Shown here: piece after piece, positions 1 to 6,307 of the stretch | Layout of the letters: each line of letters opens with the position of its first letter | Position numbering within the stretch: the first letter of the stretch is position 1 | Program-made: the position numbers and the translations under genes | Assembly: GCA_947374125.1 (NCBI GenBank) | Contig: CANCAR010000063.1 | Coordinates: 1 to 12,799 of the forward strand | DNA: 12,799 nucleotides | From: Hyphomicrobiales bacterium | GTDB lineage: Bacteria; Pseudomonadota; Alphaproteobacteria; Rhizobiales; Beijerinckiaceae | Direction: 5' to 3' | Notes under the pieces: generated by a model | What the model was told of the DNA's origin: nothing | Seen by the model: only the letters and a program-made list of their open reading frames with translations | Databases searched by the model: none

Positions 1-525
1 GTTCGGAAAAGCATCAACGCGGTTGATCCAGCCGTGTAAAAAACGGCGGAGAATAGCATGTTCCATGACCAAATTTTGATAGTAAGCGATCCTACCATTC
101 TTATAATTATCATAGAACTTCACGGTGTCGTGGTGGACCAGTGAGTAAGCCGCAGAGTTGGTAATAATCGGTAACTCGCTATGGCGACTGCCGTGGTGGG
201 CCATGACCTTATAAAACAGGGTTATCGCGTGGCATCCCGTGTTAACATAGGCGTCGCAAATGATCTCTGCTAATGGTTGGAATTGGATGAGATCTCCTTG
301 TATGTGATCCCAGTACAGAAGCTTATATAGTTTCGCCGCCTGTTCATCTGTTAAATTTTTGAGGGATTCAATAGAGGGTTCAACATTTATAACAGGACGA
401 GCATATTCCTTAAAAACGCTCAAAGTGACACCTTTGTTCGTCATGCCACCAGGATCATGCGGGTCGTCGACGAAGCCGCCTTCGAATTTCAGCAAATGAG
501 GGAGAAATTTGAAGAAGTCGGCCAT
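1..525 (-). CDS. GH108-type lysozyme/endolysin (3' end outside window)
   Basis: The reading frame starts at the ATG complementary to 523-525 and stays open for 175 codons to the window edge, so the stop is not visible. A GAGG ribosome site lies 8 bases upstream. Residues 14-35 carry the glycoside hydrolase 108 signature: K-F-E-G-G-F, then D-P-x-D-P-G-G-M-T-N-K-G-V-T. E15 of EGGF is the expected catalytic acid for peptidoglycan muramidase activity. The region after about residue 95 fits the PG_binding_3 domain that follows in this family, ending in F-L-x-G-W-I-N-R-V-D-A-F. Family members are about 170-200 residues, so only a little is missing. There is no signal peptide, so it would need a holin or another export route. 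Such genes are phage endolysins or phage-derived. It sits 28 bases downstream of a minus-strand exported protein and is probably co-transcribed. Its codons are more AT-rich than those of the central operon. Family call is firm; phage origin is inference. Confidence 0.85.
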   Translation of the reverse strand, partial: MADFFKFLPHLLKFEGGFVDDPHDPGGMTNKGVTLSVFKEYARPVINVEPSIESLKNLTDEQAAKLYKLLYWDHIQGDLIQFQPLAEIICDAYVNTGCHAITLFYKVMAHHGSRHSELPIITNSAAYSLVHHDTVKFYDNYKNGRIAYYQNLVMEHAILRRFLHGWINRVDAFPN

Positions 526-553
526 ATCGATTCCTCACTTTATCATCGCCTTT

Positions 554-1114
554 TCACGCTGAGAATTCACATCCCAGCGCACTAATTTCGATTTCCCTGT
601 CGGTTGAGCCAAAAGCTGCGCACAGTGAAATGCCCAGTGCGGTCTTGACACCAATTGGGTGGTCAAAGCGGAATTCCTGTTGTGTCCATTCTTCTGATCG
701 AAATTCAAGACCTGTTTGTTCCATCACGATCAATTCACCATCGAAGACACGCAAACCTATGATTGAAGCCCCCGATGCCGTTCGATATCGTACGTAAACT
801 TTATTTACATAGGTTAGTGTGCCCGCACGTAATGGTGGGGAAGGAATGAGAAAATGAAAAGCATTTGTGCTATAAGACGTTCCTCGCAGCTGGCGCGAGG
901 AAGCGGAACAGTGACTGACTTCAATCCGGGTCGGGTCACCGACAATTGATCCGTGTCCATGTACCCATTGAACTTTAGCGCACATTGCATATGGCTCTGC
1001 ACCTGCTGTCGCCAATGCTTTTGATGCTAAAACACTTGCGCCGCCAACGAGCCCAACACCAAAAAGTTTGAGCAAGCCGCGCTTAGGGCTCACGGGAGGG
1101 TCAATTGAGTTCAT
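554..1114 (-). CDS. Exported protein of unknown function (possible DUF6623-like)
   Basis: 186 residues. The start complementary to 1112-1114 has a weak AGG about 10 bases upstream. Residues 10-40 look like an export signal: S-P-K-R-G-L-L-K-L, then a Gly/Ala/Val-rich hydrophobic stretch, then A-x-A-type cleavage options near A-T-A-G-A-E. The K-R in place of R-R makes it Tat-like rather than a clear Tat signal, and a Sec signal is possible. The mature part has W-V-H-G followed by a beta-rich pattern (K-V-Y-V-R-Y, L-R-V-F-D-G), which reminds me of the uncharacterised DUF6623 family. That match is from memory and tentative. Three cysteines lie in the mature domain. It is followed after 28 bases by the GH108 lysozyme, so the two may form a small operon. 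No function can be stated. Confidence 0.7.
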   Translation of the reverse strand: MNSIDPPVSPKRGLLKLFGVGLVGGASVLASKALATAGAEPYAMCAKVQWVHGHGSIVGDPTRIEVSHCSASSRQLRGTSYSTNAFHFLIPSPPLRAGTLTYVNKVYVRYRTASGASIIGLRVFDGELIVMEQTGLEFRSEEWTQQEFRFDHPIGVKTALGISLCAAFGSTDREIEISALGCEFSA

Positions 1115-1153
1115 GAAGAGCCTGAGTTCAGTTATGATCTATCAGAAATAACG

Positions 1154-1166
1154 TAACGTCACGTTA
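1154..1166. promoter_or_regulatory. 13-bp perfect palindrome upstream of the exported-protein gene
   Basis: TAACGTCACGTTA is an odd-length perfect palindrome around a central C, 40 bases upstream of the start at 1114. A further TAACGT half-copy precedes it at 1149-1154. A TTGATA hexamer on the minus strand overlaps its edge and could be a -35 element, but no convincing -10 is at the right distance. It suits a repressor operator for the 1114-1 pair. Function is inferred from position and symmetry only. Confidence 0.35.
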
Positions 1167-1240
1167 TCAATTGCTATGTTTTTAATCAATTACATAATTG
1201 GATCCCTAGGTCGTGTTGACAAAGTGGATTCACAAATCAA

Positions 1241-1384
1241 GAGGTGGCTCGGTTTGTTTGAACAGTCTGTTGGGTCCGGATAAGTGGATGACTGCCTTTT
1301 TTATGCTGTCAGCGGGATTGCCTGCAGCGTGTTCAAGTAGGCCTCATCCGGGGTTTTTCTGTCAAGGCGCGGGCGAGGGGGCTG
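1241..1384 (-). mobile_element. Decayed IS3-family element, 3' end with transposase C-terminal scrap
   Basis: On the minus strand a frame ending in TAA (complement of 1301-1303) reads R-P-R-L-D-R-K-T-P-D-E-A-Y-L-N-T-L and then A-I-P-L-T-A-stop. This matches the extreme C-terminus of IS3-family OrfB integrases of the H-S-x-L-x-x-K-T-P-D-E-A-Y type. After the stop, the stretch to about 1241 contains GGACCCAACA and ACTGTTCAAACAAACCGAG followed by CCACCTC, the style of terminal sequence I associate with such elements. The catalytic core is absent and sequence right of about 1384 no longer fits. It is therefore a remnant and cannot transpose alone. The outer edge near 1241 is approximate. It shows insertion activity beside the tRNA scar. 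Confidence 0.6.
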
Positions 1385-1449
1385 CAAGCCACGGAAAATG
1401 CGAAGCACAGCGCGGTTCTGAGGGATTGTTCATGGTTCGTTCGCCATGA

Positions 1450-1493
1450 CTCATAACCTGAAGGTCATAGGTTCAAATCCTATTCCCGCAACC
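1450..1493 (+). other. Attachment-site scar: 3' fragment of tRNA-fMet (CAU)
   Basis: The segment runs from CTCATAACC (anticodon loop with CAT) through the variable region, the T-arm (ATAGG, loop TTCAAAT, CCTAT) and the acceptor strand TCCCGCA, ending ACCA. It matches the 3' part of alphaproteobacterial initiator tRNA. Upstream of 1450 the match ends: the 5' anticodon-stem strand reads CATGA where TCAGG is needed, and no proper D-arm or 5' acceptor strand is present. This is a partial tRNA, not a gene. Such pieces arise when a tyrosine-integrase element carrying a copy of the tRNA 3' end integrates, leaving an intact tRNA at one border and this scar at the other. The identity begins at the anticodon loop, a known crossover location. 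The intact gene and the integrase are not in the window. Confidence 0.75.
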
Positions 1494-1522
1494 AAAATAC
1501 CAAAGCTAATTCAACAGCTTAT

Positions 1523-1560
1523 GCAAAGCCCCGCTTGGCTCTCGCCAGCGGGACTTTTGC
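1523..1560 (+). terminator. Intrinsic terminator-like hairpin after the tRNA fragment
   Basis: A long stem pairs GCAAAG-CCCCGCT with AGCGGG-A-CTTTTGC, with one C-A mismatch. It continues inward through TGGC and GCCA (one bulged T) around a TCTC loop. TTTT follows the GC-rich part on the plus strand. It lies 30 bases after the CCA of the tRNA fragment, where a tRNA terminator would be expected. It probably came with the restored tRNA 3' end or is the original chromosomal terminator. It could also shield hsdR, which ends at 1624 on the other strand, from plus-strand reading. Confidence 0.6.
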
Positions 1561-1561
1561 T

Positions 1562-1580
1562 TGTGTCCGCACTGTGTCCG
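1562..1580. repeat. Tandem-phased direct repeat TGTGTCCG x2, 11-bp period
   Basis: TGTGTCCG occurs at 1562-1569 and again at 1573-1580, exactly 11 bases apart, so both copies face the same side of the helix. The repeat lies 69 bases from the end of the tRNA scar. Short direct repeats flanking a tRNA core are what integrase arm-binding sites look like, and that role is inferred from position only. Confidence 0.4.
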
Positions 1581-1623
1581 TTTTTGGGGCCATTCAGAAA
1601 CACGGCGGCTCTCAATATCCCTA

Positions 1624-4605
1624 TCAGGGAGCAGGCGGCGTGGGCCGATCGTAGGTGGCTGAAAAGATCGTGTCGGTAAGCCAGCGCTTGAATTCCGGGT
1701 TGTCGCTGAATTGCTTGAACAGTTCGGTGTCGTCCTTCATCAGCCCGACGATCACGCCGGCCAGCGCCTTATCGTGTTCGATTCGGGCGTTCTGCTTGTC
1801 CGAGTTTTGCTTCGCGTTCTGATAGGCGGCGTTGGCCGCAACCTTGTCCGGGATCTCGGTGGCGATCAGGCGTCTGATGCGATCCGTGTCCGCCCAGGTG
1901 ATATTGCCGAAGAGATCGTTGAAGCTTCGGATGATGTTTGAAAGCCGATCCAGTTCAGGTTCGGCTTTGAGCCCGCCGCCGTCGGTTGGGACGGGATCGA
2001 TCTCCGCGTCTTGATCGGAGAGTTGCACCCTTTGCGCGGCCTGCTTTTCGACCCGGTAGCTATCCATGTCGATGGCTTCAAGAATCCCCTTTGACAGGTC
2101 TTCCTCGCGCGGCGCCGGCAGCTTCGGCAGCAAAAAGTTGAGGAAGATCGAGAGTTTTTCCCATTCCGCGTTCGTGTAGGGAAGGATCGAGGAAATAAAG
2201 GCGTAGGTCCGCGCGAACGCCTTTGCTTTGCCTTTGAAGTCAACTTGGCCATCTTCGTCGAGGCTGTCGTTGTAAGCGGCGACGCAAGCATCGAGGATCG
2301 GGTCGAGCTGATCGCGATCAACGCCCGACAGATACAAACCGACGAGCTGGTCAATCTGGGCCGGATCGTAGACCTGATAGCCGTCCAGCGTGGCCTTGAG
2401 ATCGTGGAGCCGGTTCGGATCGGTTTCGTCACTAAGGATTGTGGTGCGATAGAAGGTATCGAACGACGCTCGGATGGTCTCGGTATCGTTCATGAAATCG
2501 AGAACGAAGGCGTCGTGCTTTTGAGGGTGCGCCCGATTGAGCCGTGACAACGTTTGAACAGCTTTGATGCCCGATAGGGCCTTGTCCACGTACATCGAAT
2601 GCAGAAGCGGTTGGTCGTAGCCGGTCTGGAACTTATCGGCGCAAATCAGGAAGCGATATGGATCGGTTTCGATCTGATCGACGATATCCTTCGATGGAAA
2701 CGCGTTGATGCTGGCTTCGGTGACTTTCACGCCGCGGAATTCATGCTCGCCTGAGAAGGCGACGATCGCGCGATAAGGACTCTTGCGTTCGACCAGATAG
2801 GCGCTCACCGCCTGATAGTACTGGATCGCGCGTTCGATGCCGGAAGTCACCACCATCGCCCGGGCCTGGCCACCGATCTTGTTCAACGCGAGCACTTGCT
2901 CGTGGAAATGATCGACCATGATTTCGGCCTTGAGCTTGATCGCGTGATCGTTGCTCTCAACATATCGGCGAAGCTTCTTCGTCGCGCGCTTCGTATCGAA
3001 CTCCGGATCGGCATCGACCGTCTTGACCAGCCGATAGTAGCTGTTGACTGGCGTGTAATAGCGAAGCACGTCCAGAATGAAGCCTTCCTGGATCGCCTGC
3101 TTCATCGTGTAGCTGTGGAAGGGGCGGTGCTTGACGACATCGCCTTCGGGGAACGGCTCGCCAAATATCTCAAGCGTCTTGTTCTTCGGCGTCGCCGTGA
3201 ACGCGAAATAGCTCGCGTTCGGGAGCATCTTCCGTTGCTCCATGATCGCATTGATCTTGTCTTCGACGGTTTCGTCCTCGTCGCCGTCTTCCGCGCCGGT
3301 CAACGCTGCGTTCAACGCGGCCGCCGCTTTGCCTCCCTGGCTCGAATGCGCTTCGTCGATGATGATTGCGAAGCGCCGGTCTTTATGCTGGGCGCCGATG
3401 TCATCAAGGATGAACGGGAATTTCTGAACCGTGGTGATGATGATCTTCTTGCCGTCGGCGATGAAGCGGCGAAGATCGCCGGAACGCTCGGCATGCCCGA
3501 CGGTTGCGCCAACTTGGGCGAACTGCTTGATGGTGTCGCGGATTTGCTGATCGAGAATGCGGCGGTCGGTGACGACGATCACGGAGTCGAAGACCTGACC
3601 TCCGCCATTCGCCAACCGCACGAGCTGGTGTGCCAGCCAGGCGATTGAATTTGATTTCCCCGATCCCGCCGAATGCTGGATTAGCACGCGTCGGCCTGCG
3701 CCTTTGGCTTTCGCATCGGCAAGGAGCTTGCGCACCACGTCGAGCTGATGAAAGCGCGGGAAAAGTTGATCCCGCTTTGTCCGATTGGTCTTCGGGTCTT
3801 TGCGTTCAACGATCTGGGCATAGTTCTCTATGATGTCCGTCAGGCCGAGCGGCGTGAGGATATCCTTCCAGAGGTAGTCCGTTTTGATGCCGGCGGGATT
3901 CGGCGGGTTGCCGGCTCCATCGTTCCACCCCTTGTTAAAGGGCAGAAACCACGATCCCCTTCCCTTCAGATGCGTGCAGAACTTCACCTGAGCGTCGTCC
4001 ACCGCGAGATGCACGAAGCAGCGGCCAAACTCGAACAACTTCTCACGCGGATCGCGGTCGCGCTTATATTGCTCGACAGCGTCCTCGACCGTTTGCTTCG
4101 TCAGGCTATTCTTGAGTTCGAAGGTGGCGATGGGCAAACCATTGATGAACAACGCGAGATCAAGCGCGTGGGCTGTATCATCGCGGCTATATCGAAGCTG
4201 GCGCGTGACCGAGAACCGGTTCAGCGCAAAGCGTTCGGCGGCCTTGGCATTGCCCGGCGACGGCGTGCCATAGAACAGGTCAACGTCGTGGGCACCATGC
4301 TTCACGCCGTTCCGCAGAACGTCGATAACACCGCGTTTGCCGATCTCGCCTTGAAGCCTAGCAAGGTATTTCTGCCGTGCTGGGCTGTCGTTGTCGAGAT
4401 CGAACGGTTCCACCAATTGCCGCTGGGTCGTTCCGATGAAGGCGCGGAGTTGCACAAGATCGACCGTCCATGCGCGATCGTAATCACGCGGGTCACCCTG
4501 CAACCAGTTCTCGGAGAATCCGCCACCGGTCGGCGCCGAGGTATGGCCCGTCATTCCAGCGACGATTAGGGCCTCGAGGCCCTTTTCCGAGGTGTCTGTT
4601 TTCAT
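1624..4605 (-). CDS. hsdR: Type I restriction endonuclease subunit R (HsdR)
   Basis: Motor and nuclease subunit of the type I system. It translocates DNA using ATP and cleaves far from the unmethylated site. I place the start at the ATG complementary to 4603-4605 (M-K-T-D-T-S), which overlaps the darG stop as ATGA. The longer GTG frame from 4620 has a ribosome-like AAAGG pressed against it. In the 993-residue protein the PD-(D/E)xK nuclease is near residues 149-165 (L-D-L, then F-E163-L-K165-N). The helicase domain has A-G-S-G-K-S at 313-318 (Walker A), D-E-A-H at 417-420, T-A-T-P at 470-473 and Q-T-L-S-R-L-N-R at 684-691. A helical C-terminal region follows. Length and motifs match an intact HsdR; the I-D-E-A-H-S-S-Q form suggests the EcoR124-like branch. 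It is last in the operon and its translation is probably coupled to darG. No frameshift seen. Confidence 0.95.
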   Translation of the reverse strand: MKTDTSEKGLEALIVAGMTGHTSAPTGGGFSENWLQGDPRDYDRAWTVDLVQLRAFIGTTQRQLVEPFDLDNDSPARQKYLARLQGEIGKRGVIDVLRNGVKHGAHDVDLFYGTPSPGNAKAAERFALNRFSVTRQLRYSRDDTAHALDLALFINGLPIATFELKNSLTKQTVEDAVEQYKRDRDPREKLFEFGRCFVHLAVDDAQVKFCTHLKGRGSWFLPFNKGWNDGAGNPPNPAGIKTDYLWKDILTPLGLTDIIENYAQIVERKDPKTNRTKRDQLFPRFHQLDVVRKLLADAKAKGAGRRVLIQHSAGSGKSNSIAWLAHQLVRLANGGGQVFDSVIVVTDRRILDQQIRDTIKQFAQVGATVGHAERSGDLRRFIADGKKIIITTVQKFPFILDDIGAQHKDRRFAIIIDEAHSSQGGKAAAALNAALTGAEDGDEDETVEDKINAIMEQRKMLPNASYFAFTATPKNKTLEIFGEPFPEGDVVKHRPFHSYTMKQAIQEGFILDVLRYYTPVNSYYRLVKTVDADPEFDTKRATKKLRRYVESNDHAIKLKAEIMVDHFHEQVLALNKIGGQARAMVVTSGIERAIQYYQAVSAYLVERKSPYRAIVAFSGEHEFRGVKVTEASINAFPSKDIVDQIETDPYRFLICADKFQTGYDQPLLHSMYVDKALSGIKAVQTLSRLNRAHPQKHDAFVLDFMNDTETIRASFDTFYRTTILSDETDPNRLHDLKATLDGYQVYDPAQIDQLVGLYLSGVDRDQLDPILDACVAAYNDSLDEDGQVDFKGKAKAFARTYAFISSILPYTNAEWEKLSIFLNFLLPKLPAPREEDLSKGILEAIDMDSYRVEKQAAQRVQLSDQDAEIDPVPTDGGGLKAEPELDRLSNIIRSFNDLFGNITWADTDRIRRLIATEIPDKVAANAAYQNAKQNSDKQNARIEHDKALAGVIVGLMKDDTELFKQFSDNPEFKRWLTDTIFSATYDRPTPPAP

Positions 4606-5636
4606 GCAGCCGCCAGCCACCCTTTCGCGCGAAGCGTTTCGAACGCGATGCCGATCTGGCGCGGCGAGAAGCGCTTCTTTCGGTCATTCCAAGCGTACAC
4701 CTTGGCAACAGCGTCATCGGCGCTGCCCGCGCTCTCACGACTTGCCACCCAGTGAACGGTCGCGAGCAGTTCGAGACCAAACGGTGTCTCGAATCCTTCG
4801 ACAAGGTTGCCAACGCGATCGAAGCGGGAAACGGTTTCGCGCTTATCGGCGAGGAAGGCTTCGGCATCCTTCACCGCGCCCGGCACCAGTTCAATCTGCT
4901 TGTCTGGCGCATCGCCCCCATCGGCATAGCCGGACAAAAGGTGGCCTTCAACCGCACGGAGGACGTGACGCAAGTTCTCTGCATATGGGCCGTAAGGAGC
5001 CTTGGCGTATTGCAGACGCAACGGTTCTCCGGCCTCCTGCATGAAATACATCAGTTTGTGAACTTCGAGCAGCGACACGAACGGGTCCATCAGCCCGCCG
5101 AGATACCTGTGCATAAGCACGACAAGCGCCGCCCGGCCCGGGCTCATCGTCGGAACCTCGCGCGACTTCGTGGCCACAGGTGCGCTATTCGGCTCGAACA
5201 CGATCACCTGAAGGTCATTGACGCCGCGCAGGGCCTCGACGATGCGAGGACGCACTTCGGCCCAGTTGAGCCCGCCGAGGCCGCTGCCCAGCGGCGGGAT
5301 CGCGATTGACCGAATGCCGCGAGTGCGGATCTCTTCGACCAGAGCCTTCAAGCCGGAGTCGATATCCTCCATCCGGCTCTTGCCGCGCCAGTGGCGCTTT
5401 GTCGGGAAGTTGATGATGAACTTCGGGTTGGTCAGCGTCCGCGTCTCGAACACGAACATCTTGCCCGGCTGCACCTCTTCGCGTTCGCAGGCGGCTTCGT
5501 AAGCCTTGAAGTTCGCCGGGAAGTCGTTCTTGAACTGAAGGGCGATGCCGCGGCCCATGATGCCGACGCAGTTGACCGTGTTGACGAGCGCTTCCGCGTC
5601 CGCCCTCAAGATGTCACCTGTTTTGAATTCGATCAT
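4602..5636 (-). CDS. darG: DarG antitoxin: DNA ADP-ribosyl glycohydrolase (macrodomain)
   Basis: Antitoxin that removes ADP-ribose from thymidine in DNA and also binds DarT. A purine-rich site (GAGGGAGG) abuts the ATG at 5642 but sits 6 bases before the second ATG at 5636 (M-I-E-F-K-T-G-D), so I prefer 5636. With that start the catalytic-type lysine of N-F-P-T-K-R-H-W is K80, as I recall for Thermus DarG. The macrodomain spans about residues 1-153: A-L-V-N-T-V-N-C-V-G-I-M-G-R-G-I near 16-31 and P-P-L-G-S-G-L-G-G-L near 114-123. The rest (about 160-344) is the DarT-binding part, with H-K-L-M-Y-F-M-Q and A-P-Y-G-P-Y-A-E-N-L reminiscent of SocA/DUF4065-type antitoxins. It follows darT after 12 bases (6 if the upstream ATG is used). 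Its TGA overlaps the hsdR ATG, so antitoxin and nuclease synthesis are linked. Confidence 0.92.
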   Translation of the reverse strand: MIEFKTGDILRADAEALVNTVNCVGIMGRGIALQFKNDFPANFKAYEAACEREEVQPGKMFVFETRTLTNPKFIINFPTKRHWRGKSRMEDIDSGLKALVEEIRTRGIRSIAIPPLGSGLGGLNWAEVRPRIVEALRGVNDLQVIVFEPNSAPVATKSREVPTMSPGRAALVVLMHRYLGGLMDPFVSLLEVHKLMYFMQEAGEPLRLQYAKAPYGPYAENLRHVLRAVEGHLLSGYADGGDAPDKQIELVPGAVKDAEAFLADKRETVSRFDRVGNLVEGFETPFGLELLATVHWVASRESAGSADDAVAKVYAWNDRKKRFSPRQIGIAFETLRAKGWLAAA

Positions 5637-5648
5637 CGCCATCCTCCC

Positions 5649-6305
5649 TCAATAGTACCAATCTCTTCTTATTTCGATACCCGGCCTGTGGGCTGCGCCT
5701 TGCATCGCCTGCGATACGGGTTGCACGTATCCCTGCGAGAAGACGCCAATCCGCTCAACGAGGTGCCAGGGGAACGCCTGTTCGATCAAAAATTCCGCCT
5801 GCTTGCCTTCCTTCACCGACCGCGAAACACCATTCCCGGACCATTGGCGCGCTTGAACGGCGTCCCAATTGATCTCGCCAAGGTGCGCAGTGTCCGACCG
5901 GTCCTCAAAGTAATACGCACCGGCATTCGACAAGGTAAACGCCCAGCGCCGATTATTCTGTTGTGCCCAAGCAATCGTCGCGTGGAGATCAGCTTCCAAA
6001 TGGACGATCGGTTCTTGCCCGCCTTTGTAGGTGAGCTCCTCGTTCCTTCGATAGATAAGGTACAACATCACCGATCTAGAACAAAAATAGAACGGAGTGC
6101 AATGCCCAACGCGCAAGTTCGGGTGACAGCTCAAGCTGAGCTCGTTCAAACGGCGGGCCTTGATATTGCTCATACCGATTGCCGTGCCGACGCCCTGGCG
6201 CTGCACCATTGCCGCATCCGACCACAGAAAGCCGTCCGCGATGATCGATGCCAGGCGGTCGGAGTGGACGATGTGGTAGATTTTTGGCTGGGCGGGAACG
6301 GGCAT
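5649..6305 (-). CDS. darT: DarT toxin: NAD-dependent ssDNA ADP-ribosyltransferase
   Basis: 218 residues, full length for the DUF4433/DarT family. DarT uses NAD+ to ADP-ribosylate thymidine in short single-stranded motifs, which blocks replication. The family is a known anti-phage toxin. Visible landmarks: I-Y-H-I-V-H-S-D-R-L near the N-terminus (NAD-site histidine region), S-N-I-K-A-R-R-L with R51/R52 matching the conserved catalytic arginine, T-P-F-Y-F-C near 70-75, and K-Q-A-E171-F-L-I-E carrying the expected catalytic glutamate. All key residues are present, so the toxin is probably active unless held by DarG. The ATG is 2 bases after the hsdS TGA. A strong GAGGAGG lies inside the hsdS tail, about 13 bases upstream, longer than ideal, so translation likely depends on reading through hsdS. 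Confidence 0.93.
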   Translation of the reverse strand: MPVPAQPKIYHIVHSDRLASIIADGFLWSDAAMVQRQGVGTAIGMSNIKARRLNELSLSCHPNLRVGHCTPFYFCSRSVMLYLIYRRNEELTYKGGQEPIVHLEADLHATIAWAQQNNRRWAFTLSNAGAYYFEDRSDTAHLGEINWDAVQARQWSGNGVSRSVKEGKQAEFLIEQAFPWHLVERIGVFSQGYVQPVSQAMQGAAHRPGIEIRRDWYY

Positions 6306-6307
6306 CG

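Larger units (their letters stand above)
1115..1623. other. Intergenic junction: IS remnant, tRNA scar, terminator, no intact gene
   Basis: This stretch of about 500 bases separates the minus-strand lysozyme pair from the end of hsdR. From left to right it holds the palindrome at 1154-1166, a short unplaced AT-rich piece, a decayed IS3-family end (about 1241-1384), the tRNA-fMet 3' fragment (1450-1493), a hairpin terminator (1523-1560) and an 11-base-period direct repeat (1562-1580). Plus-strand frames of about 78 codons across it lack ribosome sites and overlap the IS and tRNA sequence, so I do not call them genes. The segment 1204-1240 resembles an IS end but I cannot assign it to a family. 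Confidence 0.6.

Noticed and set aside
1411..1493. Complete tRNA gene
   Set aside because: The region upstream of 1450 cannot form the acceptor 5' strand, D-arm or 5' anticodon stem, so only the 3' fragment is supported.
1213..1679. Two plus-strand frames of about 77-78 codons
   Set aside because: They run across the IS scrap, the tRNA fragment and the terminator, and have no family resemblance or ribosome site.
2896..5309. Several 250-280-codon plus-strand frames
   Set aside because: They are antisense to hsdR and darG, with low-complexity composition and no ribosome sites.
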